Below, piece by piece: positions 27,581-37,383 of a stretch of 64,000 nucleotides of DNA (position 1 is the first letter of the stretch; the number at the start of each line of letters is the position of its first letter). A program made the position numbers and the translations under genes. Below the pieces are notes generated by a model, which saw only the letters and a list, made by a program, of their open reading frames with translations, was not told the origin of the DNA and made no database searches. The DNA is from JAENWD01 sp963837165 (GTDB lineage Bacteria; Acidobacteriota; Vicinamibacteria; Vicinamibacterales; JAENWD01), in assembly GCA_963837165.1 (NCBI GenBank), contig CAWIMD010000006.1:211431-275430 (forward strand), in the 5' to 3' direction.

Positions 27581-30425
27581 CGCGACCGGCTCGTTCGTGA
27601 GGACCAGCCGTGCGCGGTTCGCTGCCGCCGCGTAGGTGCGCGCCGCGGTCTGCACGTCGGCCGCGGTCAGGGCCTTCACGCGCGCGACGTAGTCCTGGTC
27701 GTCGTCCAGGGCGGGATCGAGCGCGCGGTCACGCAGGCGGTCGCTCCAGGTACTCGTTGGTGCGCGTCTCGGCCTCGTGCTCGTTGAGCCACGTGCGCGT
27801 CACCTTCTCCAGCTCGCCGGCCGTCGGACCGTGCGCCTGCAGCGCCTCGATGATGCCGTCGATGGCCCGCTCGACGGTCGGGACCTGATCGGGCGCGCAG
27901 CCGATCCCGAAGCGAAGCGCGTACTCACCGACCGGCACCTTGGTGAACCGGCTCCTCACGCCCGGCGAGTAGGAGCTGCCGAGCTCCTCACGGATGCGGG
28001 CGACGACGCGCAGCCGCAGGACCTCGGTGAGCGCATCCAGCCGCAGCTTGGCCTGGGCCGAGTAGGGGCGCTCGCCCGTGTAGACGATGGTCAGAGCGCT
28101 GTTGTCGCTGCCGGCTTCCAGCGTCCGGTCGATGTCCCCCGCGGGGTACCGCAGCCCGACGTCCCGGAAGCCCTGGCTCCGGGGCGACGAGGGCAGGCCG
28201 CCGAGATAGCGGGCCAGCAGCGGCTTCACGGTGGCGATGTCGAAGCTCCCGACGAGGACGAAGGTCATCCCGCTGGCATTCCCGAACCGTTCCCGGTACA
28301 TCGCCACCGACCGCGCCGGATCGATGCGATCGAGGTCGTCGGCCTTCGGCATGCGTGGGGCGAGGGGATGGCTTCGCGAGAGGACGTCCATGATGAAGTC
28401 CTCGTAGCGGTTCATCGGGCTGTTCCACAGGCTCGTGAGGTAGCCCTTGAGCGCGGTGCGGTTCGCGTCGAACCGGGACGCGTCGAGATGCGGCGCCGTC
28501 AGCTTCAGGTACACCAGCTGCAGCAGCGTGGGCAGGTCGCTGCGCGTGGAGCCGCCGTCCACCTCCTCGGCGTAGGGCGTGAACGACACGTTGGCGTTCG
28601 CGCGCTTCGTGCTGAGGAACCGCTCCAGCTCGGTGGGGCTGAGCGTGCCGTAGCCCATCGCGTCGATGGTCTCGACCAGGTGCACCGCGTTCTGGTGATC
28701 GGCCTCGTCGTAGAGGTATTGCCCGCCGTACCGCCCGGCCGACAGGAGGATCTCGTCGTTCTTGAACGTCGTGGGCTTGAGGATGACCGTGACGTCGTTG
28801 GCGAACGCCAGGGTCGTCGTGCCGAACCCCTCGTCGTGGGTCTCGGAGACCACCTTCCCGGGTTCGGGCAGCGACGTGAGCAGGTCGGTCGGCACCTTGA
28901 CCCCGCGATAGGGCTTGACGTCGGCCGCCATCGCGTCGGTCAGGGTCTTCTTCAACGCCGCCTCGGTGGCGCCGCCGGCCGACGGCACGGCCACCATGAC
29001 GAACGGCTGGCTGCCCGGCTCCTCGAGCACGCGCCGCGCATGGGCGTTGATCTCCTCGAGCGACATCTTCGGGATCACCTCCTGCGCCCGGTGGTTCTCC
29101 CACGCGATGCCCGGCACCGGCTCGTCGGTCAGGAAGTGGCGGCCGAGCTCGTCGGCCAGTGACGACGACTCCGACGTGTTCCGCTCGGCGTCGGCTTCCG
29201 CGTACTGGTTGACGACGGCCTGCTTGGCGGCTGCGAGTTCCTCGGTCGTGAAGCCGAACCGCTGCGCGCGCTCGATCTCCGTCGCGAGAATCCGCGTGGT
29301 CTCGACCGGATCCTGTCCCGCGATGGCGGCGGTGGCAATGAAAGCCTCGTAGCCGCGGACCACCGGGGAGCGCCCGGCCTGCGCCGCCAGGAACGGGCGG
29401 ACCGGCTGATCGGTCAGCTCGTACAGACGCAGCGCGAACATCCGGTTCACGAGCTGGTCCTCGAGCAGCGCGTCGTACGCCGCGATGGTGGCCATCGACG
29501 GGGCCGGCCGCACGTAGGTCGTGATGTCCACCCGGCCGGCGGGCAGCTCGCGGTCGGTCACGAGCAGCGCGTCCACCGCCGTCCGCGGCGGGATGTCGAA
29601 GCGCTCCGGCCGGGGCCGCGGGTGCTCGGGCGCCTTCTGGTCGGCGAACAGCGTGCGGAGGCTCTGCTCGACGGCGGCGGGGTCGATGTCGCCGACGACG
29701 ATCACCGCTTCCAGGTCGGGGCGGTACCAGTCGCGGTAGAAGCGGCGGAGCGCGTCGGGCGTCATGTGCGTGAGGCTGCGCTCGCTGCCGATGGGCATCC
29801 GCTCCGCGTAGCGGCTCCCATTGAACATCCGGGGCATCGTCTGCTGCCGCACGCGCATGTCGGCGGCTTCGCCGCTCCTGAGCTCGGCCAGGACGACGCC
29901 GCGCTCGCCCTCGATGTCGGCGTCGGTGAGCAGGGCATTGCCGGCCCATTCGCGGACGATCGCCAGGCCGGTCTGGAGCACCTGCGGGTCGCCGACCGGG
30001 ACCGGCAGGATGTACGTGGTCTCGTCGTAGCCCGTGTTGGCGTTCAGGTCGCCCCCGAGCCGCACGCCCACCGACTGCAGGTACGAGATGAGCTCGTTCT
30101 TCGGGAAGCGCTTGGTCCCGTTGAACGACATGTGCTCGATGAAGTGCGCGGCGCCGAGCTGGTCGTCGTCTTCCAGGATGGAGCCGGCGTTGACGATGAG
30201 CCGGAGCTCGGCTCGTCCCTGGGGCCGCTCGTTGTGCCTGATCAGGTACGTCAGGCCGCTGGGCAGCGTGCCCTGACGAACCTCCGGCGTGAGGGGCACC
30301 AGCGGCGACGTCTCCTTGGTCGCCGCGGGCGCCCGGGCCGGCTGGGCCGCCGAGGCGACCAGGCCGGTGAGGGCGAGCAGCAGGGGCAGGACGATCACGC
30401 GGATTCGAGTGGTGAAGAGGGACAT
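27569..30425 (-). CDS. Exported M16-family zinc peptidase, frame broken near the C-terminus
   Basis: About 950 residues. The ATG at 30425 is chosen since it opens a signal peptide (MSLFTTRIRVIVLPLLLALTGLVASA). The inverted zinc motif HFIEH is at residues 94-98, followed by MSFNGTKRFP and the distal glutamate region typical of pitrilysin/PqqL-like enzymes. A second, non-catalytic M16 half follows, giving the usual clam-shell of about 930 residues. The frame stops early at 27729. Deleting one base from GTACC (27749-27753 on the plus strand) restores NEYWSDRLRDRALD and a C-terminus ending EPVALLR at 27569, 12 bases inside the 3' end of the convergent ACD gene. It is divergent from the prolyl oligopeptidase gene. 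Its role is degradation of peptides in the periplasm. Confidence 0.88.
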
Positions 30426-30525
30426 GAGGATGAGCACCAGGACTGCCGGGATCGGGCCACGGCCTTGATCGATGTTACCGCAAGCCGCACGTAAGGCCGA
30501 ACTTCGCATTATCATTCAGAGATCC

Positions 30526-32819
30526 ATGCCTGCACGGAATCTCGGGCTGCGGTCGGTCGCCGTCGCCGGTGCGGTCACCGTCGGCCTCCTCCTCACCCCG
30601 ATCCTGATCGCCCGGGCTCCCGCGGCATCGGCGGCCGACCCGTGGCTCTGGCTGGAAGACATCCACGGCGCGCGCGCGCTCCAGTGGGTCCGCGAGCAGA
30701 ACGAGAAGACCCTCGCGCGCTACGACCACGATCCCCTCTACACGACGCTCTATCCGCAGGCGCTGGCGGTGCTGAACTCCGAGTCGCGCGTCCCGGAAAT
30801 CGACCAGCGCGGGCCGTACGTCTACAACCTCTGGCAGGACGAGGCGCACCCGCGCGGCCTCTACCGCCGCGCGACCGTCGAGTCGTTCCGGCGGAACGCG
30901 CCGGCCTGGCAGGCGGTGATCGACATCGACGCGCTCTCGGCGAAGGAGGGGAAGCCGTGGGCGTTCGGCGGCATCACCTGCCTCCCGACCGACTACGTCC
31001 ACTGCCTCGTGAGCCTCGCTCCGGGCGGCGGCGATGCCGTGGAACGGAGGGAGTTCGACGCGGACGCGCGGCAGTTCGTCCCCGGCGGGTTCTTCCTGCC
31101 CACCGCCAAGAGCAACGTGTCGTGGCTGGATGCGGACACGCTCTACGTCGGCACGGACTTCGGCCCGGGCACGCTGACCGAGTCCGGGTACCCGCGCGTC
31201 GCCAGGATCTGGAAGCGCGGCACGCCGCTGGCTGACGCGCCGACGATCTACGAGGCGCCGAAGACGTCGGTCTCGGCGCACGCCCGCCGGATCAGGACCT
31301 CTGAGGGCGACATCGACATCCTGACCGATCGAATCACGACCTGGCGGGCGCAGGTCTTCCAGATCCGTGCCGGCGGAAGAATGGAGCGCCTGGAACTGCC
31401 CGAGACGGCGAACATCGATGGCGGTCACAAGGGCGCGCTGGTGGTGTCGCTCAAGGAGGACTGGACGCGCGGCGGTGTCACGTATCCAAACGGATCAGTG
31501 CTGCTGGCCGACCCGGCGGCCCTCCGCGGCGGCGACGGCCGCATCACCGTGCTGGTGCAGCCGAGCGCGAGCGAGGTGGTGCAGGCCGTCCATCCGATGC
31601 CGCAGGGCATTCTCGTCACGATGCTGGACAACGTGCGCGGCCGGCTCTATCGCGTGCAGGCCGACGCGACCGGCGTGCACAGGGCCGCCATCCCGTTCCC
31701 CGACAACGGCGCGCTTCACGTGATGAGCACGAGCGACGAGACGGGCGAGGCCTTCGTCGAGTACCGAGTCGTTCCTCACGCCGCCCACGCTCTATTACGT
31801 CGCCTCCGGATCGACCGCGGCGCATCAGGTGATGGCGCAGGCGCCGACGTTCGACAGCAGCCGGTTCGCCGTCCAGCAGCTCTGGGCCACCTCGAGGGAC
31901 GGTACCCGCATCCCGTATTTCGTCGTCGGGCCGAAGGAAATGACGTATGACGGCGCCAGCCCCGTCTGGATGTTCTCGTACGGCGGCTTCGAGAACTCGC
32001 TCACGCCGTCGTATTCAGGGTCCTACGAGGATCTGCGCGGCGTGTACGGCCGGCTGTGGCTGGAGCGCGGCGGCGTGTTCGTGCTGCCGAACATCCGTGG
32101 CGGGGGCGAGTTCGGCCCATCGTGGCACACGCAGGCGCTGAAGGCGCATCACGTCAAGACGTTCGAGGACTTCGAGGCCGTCGCGCACGACCTGGTGGCG
32201 CGGAAGATCACGTCGCCGCAGCACCTCGCGATCGAGGGGCGGAGCAACGGCGGCCTGCTGGTGGCGTCCACGATGATCCGGCATCCGGAGCTGTACGGCG
32301 CCGTCGTCTGCGGTAGCCCGCTCGTCGACATGCAGCGCTACAACAAGCTGCTGGCCGGCGCGAGCTGGGTGGCCGAGTACCGGCAACCCCGACCTGCCGG
32401 AGGAATGGGCCTTCCTGCGCACGTACTCGCCGTATCAAAACCTGCGGCCCGGCCGGCACTACCCACCGATCTTCGTCTATTCGTCCACGCGCGACGACCG
32501 CGTGCACCCGGGCCACGCGCGCAAGCTGGTGGCGCGGATGGAAGAGATGCGGTACGACGTCCAGTACTTCGAGAACACCGAAGGCGGACATCACGCCAGC
32601 GTGACGCACGAGCAGCAGGCGACGCGGGTGGCGCTGACGTTCACGTTCCTATGGGAGCACGCGGGAGCGCCTGCGACGGCCCGTGACTCCCAGACTCCAG
32701 GCACCGAGCACCGGGGCTACCTGCCGGTGCGGGCGGCGGCCGCCAGCCGGAGTGCCACGACCGCGAGCACGACGGCGGCCGCGATCCAGATCGCGATCGT
32801 GCCGGGCACCAGGCGGTAG
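30526..32819 (+). CDS. Exported prolyl oligopeptidase (S9A), frame broken twice
   Basis: The ATG at 30526 opens a signal peptide (GLRSVAVAGAVTVGLLLTPILIA) followed by DPWLWLEDIHGARALQWV, the usual start of S9A peptidases. The beta-propeller runs to about 31760. The catalytic alpha/beta-hydrolase part is in two further frames: WMFSYGGFENS, GGVFVLPNIRGGGEFG, the nucleophile in EGRSNGGLL, the Asp in STRDDRVHPGHA and the His in EGGHHAS, so the triad is complete. Both breaks lie in GAGTACC (31761-31765 and 32377-32381). Deleting one C gives VEYESFLTPPTLYY and AEYGNPDLPEEW, both canonical family sequence. The final stop at 32819 extends into the convergent membrane gene; the conserved domain ends near 32665. 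Confidence 0.88.
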
Positions 32820-33775
32820 TGCGGCCCCAGCAGCCTGACGGCGAGCTGCACGGGGCTGCCCACCCGGAACGCCATCGCACACCAGAGGGCCGAAACCGCC
32901 AGCAGCCCGACGTCGCCGCGCGCTGCCAGCCAGCCCTGGAGCCGCGCGACGCGCGCGCCCACCCGCAGGCGGGACAGCAGCCGTTCCCAGTCGAGGAACG
33001 CGGCGTACACCGGGATGTTCCAGACGAACAGCAGCCGCATCAGCATGGCGACGGCGACATGGAAGAAGCAGGCAACGCCGCAGAGCGCGCGGAAGACGGA
33101 CGCCCGGGCGACCGCCAGGAGGAACCCCGCCTCGAAGGCGACCGTCACGTAGTCCATGGCCTTCCAGGCCCCGGGCGGGAACAGCCGCAGGGCCACGCTC
33201 CATGACGCGGATTCGCCTTCCCAGACGGCGAACGTGACGCCATGGCCGAGCACCGCGCTGGCCGGCTGGGTCAGCCAGCCAGACTCGATCTTCTGCCATG
33301 CCCCGGTGGCCATACCGAGCGCGACGACGACGGCGAGCAGTGCCATTGCTCGTCCGTTCTCCCGGGGCCGCCCGTCCCAGCCCGCGGCGGTGAGAAACAG
33401 GGGCAGCACGACCAGCAGGATGTCGTGATCGACCTTCCCGAAGCCATAGGCGTACGTGTCGCCGGCCAGCAGCGCCGCGGTGACGGCCATCGACGCCAGC
33501 GTCACCCGTCGGCCCGCCACGAGGAAGATCGCGGCGGTCATCAAGACGGCGTCGACGAGGATGAAGTAGGGCGAGGGGGGGAATCCCGAGAAGGCCGCCA
33601 GCAGGCCCGGGCGCGGATCGTAGAAGGCGTCGGGGAATCCCGCAATCCACTGGAACCGCGGCAGCAACAGGACCAGGAGCGCGACGCCAAAGAACATCCG
33701 GAAGATCGCGAGACTCCCTGGCGGCACCGCGTACGACGCCTCCCAGCCTGCCGCGCGAGGCGTGGCCGCTCTCAT
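32717..33775 (-). CDS. Polytopic membrane protein, HTTM-like
   Basis: A 352-residue protein from the ATG at 33775, with about eight hydrophobic helices. Features such as LAIFRMFFGVALLVLLLPR, YDPRPGLLAAF, ILLVVLPLFLTAAGWDGRPRENG, FHVAVAMLMRLLFVWNIPVYAAFLDWERLL resemble HTTM-type proteins, the membrane fold shared with vitamin K-dependent carboxylase. Catalytic residues for carboxylation are not identifiable by eye. The start overlaps the stop of the upstream gene (ATGA), and the 3' end overlaps the prolyl oligopeptidase frame by about 100 bases in convergent orientation. Confidence 0.75.
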   Translation of the reverse strand: MRAATPRAAGWEASYAVPPGSLAIFRMFFGVALLVLLLPRFQWIAGFPDAFYDPRPGLLAAFSGFPPSPYFILVDAVLMTAAIFLVAGRRVTLASMAVTAALLAGDTYAYGFGKVDHDILLVVLPLFLTAAGWDGRPRENGRAMALLAVVVALGMATGAWQKIESGWLTQPASAVLGHGVTFAVWEGESASWSVALRLFPPGAWKAMDYVTVAFEAGFLLAVARASVFRALCGVACFFHVAVAMLMRLLFVWNIPVYAAFLDWERLLSRLRVGARVARLQGWLAARGDVGLLAVSALWCAMAFRVGSPVQLAVRLLGPHYRLVPGTIAIWIAAAVVLAVVALRLAAAARTGR

Positions 33776-34263
33776 GGCGCGAGCTCGACAGCGCAGGTGG
33801 CCGCCGGCACGTGCGCCGCGCGGCGGAGGACGCCGTCGTCCACCCGGTACTTGTCCGTGTACCAGCGAATGCCCACGCTGGTGGCGTGCGCGCCTGGATG
33901 CAGTGCGTCGAGGCGTCGCCTCAGCCAGGCCGTGCCTTCCGGTGCGGCGAGCATCGGGCACTGCAGCAACCGTTCCTGCAGCACCATCGCGGCGCCGCCC
34001 GGAAGCGGTGCGAGCAGGTCGCGCGCCCCCACTGGCGCCGTCGTCCCGTCGCCGAAATGCACGGCAATCTCGACGCCGGCGATGTCAATCGCCCCGTCGG
34101 GGCCGGTGCGCGTGCCCGGGAATCCCGGCATCATCAGCGCGGGATACGGCTCGCGGTGCCCCGCCCCCATGTAGACGCCCTGTGCCAGGACGACGAGGAA
34201 CGGGATGGCGAACACGATCACCCGCCGCGTACGGGTCCGTCCCGCCGGCTGCAAGCCGTTCAC
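33772..34263 (-). CDS. Membrane-anchored protein of unknown function, HTTM partner
   Basis: A 163-residue protein beginning at a GTG. An N-terminal anchor (VIVFAIPFLVVLAQGVYMG) is followed by a soluble domain with REPYPALMMPGF and DIAGVEIAVHFGDG. I do not recognise the family. The PYPALMMPGF segment resembles short extracytoplasmic proteins often encoded beside HTTM/DoxX-like genes. It overlaps the following HTTM-like gene by four bases, so the two are co-translated and probably act together. Confidence 0.65.
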   Translation of the reverse strand: MNGLQPAGRTRTRRVIVFAIPFLVVLAQGVYMGAGHREPYPALMMPGFPGTRTGPDGAIDIAGVEIAVHFGDGTTAPVGARDLLAPLPGGAAMVLQERLLQCPMLAAPEGTAWLRRRLDALHPGAHATSVGIRWYTDKYRVDDGVLRRAAHVPAATCAVELAP

Positions 34264-34391
34264 GCCCAGGCACCGTATCGACGGAGAACAGGCCTGTCAA
34301 GCGCCTGCGCGAGCCCCACGGCGGCTGGTCGTGACCAACGACGGGTGTACCGATACGTACCGTCGGCCGCTGACAGTGCTACACCGCTCAG

Positions 34392-36591
34392 ATGGCTCCA
34401 GATCGCATTCGTGCCCTCTCGGCAGCTCGGACAGCCCTTGCTCTTGCGGCCTGTTGCGTCCTGGCGGACGCTCCCGCCGCACAGGAGGCGCCGCGCCCTC
34501 CCCAGCGTGTCCAATCGGCTGAGCGTCGAACCCAGGCGCCCTTTTCCTCAGGCGTCGATCTCGTGGTCGTGGACCTGCGCGTCATGTCCGGCGGTCTGCA
34601 GGTGACCGATCTGCGGCCGGACGAAGTGACGCTCCTGGTGGATGGCGATGTCCGGCCGATCGCCTCATTCGACTATCGCCAGGCGGACGGCGCCGCCAAC
34701 CCGTCCAAGGCGTCCGAGGGTCGGCCGCCGTCACACTCGGTGCACGTTCCGCTCGCCGCCGTTTCCCGCCTCGTCCTCGTCGTTGGCAGAGACTCCATCG
34801 AGCCTGGGGAGGCGCGGCAACTCCAGCAGTCAGCGGCCAGGTTCATTCAGGGGCTCCCGGCCGGCTACGCGGTCGCCATCGCCACGCTGCCGCTCGGCGA
34901 CACCATCACCTTCGCCACGGACCGGCGCAAGGCCGTTGACGCGCTGGCGAAAGCGCTCGCGCGAACCACCCGCCGCGGCGACGGCCTCGAAGGCGTGGCG
35001 GGCTTCGGCTGCACGGGAGCCGAGGCATCGGGCGGGTGCGGTGAACTGGCGCTGCCGGGCCTGGATCCGAAGGCGAAGGAAATGAATGTCTCGGCTGAAC
35101 GGCAGTTCCGCGGGCATGCGGTGCTGGAGGACCTGCAGTGGCTCTTCCGTGCCGTCTCGGACGGGCCGTCCGATCTCGTGCTCCTCACGGGCGGGCTGCC
35201 CCAGGACGAACGGCTGCGCCCCGACATCGACCGCACGCTGAAGGTCGCCAGCGAAGGACGGGTCCGCGTGCACGTCATCGGCATGGCGGATTCTGACGCG
35301 TGTGCCGTTGCGGGAGGCGGGACACGATACGCTGCCGACCCTGGAGAGCGTCGAGGCCACGCGGCCCCTGGCGTACGATCTTGCCGCCCGGACCGGGGGG
35401 ATCGAGGAGTCGCGCGCGACCTCGGGCCGCGCATTCTTCCGGCAGCTGGACGCCGAGCTCGCCGGCTCGTACCTGCTCGCCTTCGAGCCGTTGGTATCCG
35501 AGCGGGACGGGACGCCGCACCGGATCGAGATCCGCATCGCGCGTCGACCTGTGCCAAAGGTCCACGCCCGCAAGGAGTTCGTCCTGCCGCTCCCGCGGCC
35601 GGCCGGCCCGGACGACAATCGCACGACCGGCGTGCCGGCCGCCCCGCACGACGTGCCAGCCGCGGCCGATCCGAAAGAGCGGCGCCCCACGCGTGCGCCA
35701 GACCTCGTGACGCTCGCCGCGATGATGCAGCGCGCGACCGCGTACGTCGCCTCGTTCGAGCAGTCGCTGTCGAGCCTCGTGGCCGAGGAGCGCTACGTGC
35801 AGATCGTGAAGCTCTGGAGGGGCGATCCGCCGACGCCAGGCGACGAGCGCGAGCTCGCATGGAAGCCCGGGAAGGGCGAGCAGCGGGACCGGAGCGCCTT
35901 CGAGGTGCTGCGCCGGCGCCAGCTTCTGTCGGACGTCCTGCTCGTCCAGCCACCGGGGAAGATCTGGATCGGCTTTCGCGACGTGGTCGAGGTGAACGGC
36001 AAGCCGGTGCGGGACCGTTCCTCGCGCCTGAAGGACCTGTTTCTCGCCGGCACGCTGGACGCCCAGGCGCAGCTGCAGCGCATCGCGGACGAGGGCGCGC
36101 GCTACAACCTGGGCTCGTCGCGCAACATCAATATGCCGACCTTCCCGCTCGAGCTCCTGTATCCTGCCAACGTGCCGCGGTTCGAATGGAAGGACACCGG
36201 GAAGGAGCAGCCGACCAGCGACGGATCGCGCTGCAGGGTCGTGTCGTTCCGCGAGACCGCCGACCCGACGATGGTGAGGACGGACAGCGGGCGCAACGTA
36301 CCTATGAGCGGCAGCGTCTGTATCGAGGCGGCGACGGGCCGCGTGTGGCACATGCGGCTGAACTTCCGGGAGCGGCTGGAGAACGTCGAGGGGGCATTCG
36401 ATGTGACGTTCCGGCCGGCGAGCCACGTGGGCGTCTTGATTCCAGATTCCATCTGGGAATGGTCGCTCAGCCGCGACCCCGAGGTCAGCGGCAATCCGGA
36501 GTTGGCTGGACGACCCTGCTACGTCGAGGGCCGCGCGTCCTACAGCAACGTCCGCCGGTTCACGGTGACCACTGAAGAGGAGCTGCAGTGA
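34392..36591 (+). CDS. Exported VWFA-related protein (TIGR03436 type), frame broken once
   Basis: An ATG at 34392 opens a signal peptide (ALALAACCVLADAPAAQ), then GVDLVVVDLRVMSGGLQVTDLRPDEVTLLVDGD, the hallmark N-terminal strands of acidobacterial VWFA-related proteins, and a VWA-like domain (LVLVVGRDSIEPGEARQL, LVLLTGGLPQDERL). Between about 35290 and 35325 the coherent sequence moves to another frame (HDTLPTLESVEATRPLAYDLAARTGG ... GSYLLAFEP), which continues to a stop at 36591 with a second, unrecognised C-terminal domain of about 300 residues. No GTAC is present at this break; the region is G-rich (GCGGGAGGCGGGAC). The stop overlaps the start of the DUF1080 gene (TGATG). Confidence 0.75.
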
Positions 36592-37334
36592 TGAGGACGA
36601 CTGTTCTCGCGATCGTGATCGCGCTGACCGCTCGCGTCGTACCCCAGGCGCCGGCCCCGGCCTCGTGCGGCGGCGTCAACGTCCTCACGCCTGCCGAGAA
36701 GGCCGCCGGCTGGACGCTGCTGTTCGACGGCGCAAGCAAGGCCGGCTGGCACGCGTACAACGGAGGGAGCGACGAGTTCTGGACGATTGAGGACTGCGCG
36801 CTGAAGACGGTCGGCACCAAGGGGAATTACGGAGCCGACACCCGCGTGGACCTCGTCACCAACAGCGCGTACACGAACTTCGAGCTGAGCCTGGACTGGA
36901 AGGCGAGCAAGGGCGGCAACAGCGGCGTGATCTACGGCATCGTCGAGGACCCGAGGTACCCGACCGCGTGGATGACAGGACCCGAGTACCAGCTGCTCGA
37001 CGATGCCGGGTTTCCCCGCAAGGTCGCTCCCGACCAGACGACGGGCGCGAACTACGCGATGCAGGCGCCCGACGAGTCGAGGAAGGTGCTGAAGCCGGTG
37101 GGGGAGTGGAACACGACGAAGATCGTCGTCCGCGGACCACACGTGGAGCACTGGCTGAACGGCGCGAAGATCCTCGAGTTCGAGCGGTGGAGCCCCGAGT
37201 GGACCCGGCAGCGCGACTCAGGCAAGTGGAAGGACGCCCCGGACTATGGGAAGGCGAAGACCGGTCGGATCGCGATCCAGGACCACGGCAGCGTATTCTG
37301 GTTCCGCAACGTCAAGATCCGGCCGCTGCCGTGA
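36591..37334 (+). CDS. Exported DUF1080 (3-keto-disaccharide hydrolase-like) protein
   Basis: A 247-residue protein, ATG at 36591 overlapping the upstream stop. After a short signal peptide and CGGVNVLTP it shows the DUF1080 concanavalin-like fold: WTLLFDGASKAGWHAY, FWTIEDCALKT, NFELSLDWKASKGGNSGVIYG, GPEYQLLDD, WNTTKIVVRGPHVEHWLNG, RIAIQDHGSVFWFRNVKIRPL. Members of this family hydrolyse 3-keto-glycosides or bind carbohydrates outside the cytoplasm. It is one of two DUF1080 paralogues in the window (see 57450-58232) and is translationally coupled to a VWFA-related protein. Confidence 0.88.
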   Translation: MRTTVLAIVIALTARVVPQAPAPASCGGVNVLTPAEKAAGWTLLFDGASKAGWHAYNGGSDEFWTIEDCALKTVGTKGNYGADTRVDLVTNSAYTNFELSLDWKASKGGNSGVIYGIVEDPRYPTAWMTGPEYQLLDDAGFPRKVAPDQTTGANYAMQAPDESRKVLKPVGEWNTTKIVVRGPHVEHWLNGAKILEFERWSPEWTRQRDSGKWKDAPDYGKAKTGRIAIQDHGSVFWFRNVKIRPLP

Positions 37335-37351
37335 TCCACGACTCGCCACTC

Positions 37352-37383
37352 GCAACTGTTCGCTGACAACTGACAACTGACAG
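37352..37383. repeat. Short simple repeat of CTGACAA units
   Basis: GCTGACAACTGACAACTGACAGC, an imperfect heptamer array between convergent stop codons. It has the same flavour as the heptameric GGGAGTTG arrays around the IS element. Confidence 0.6.
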
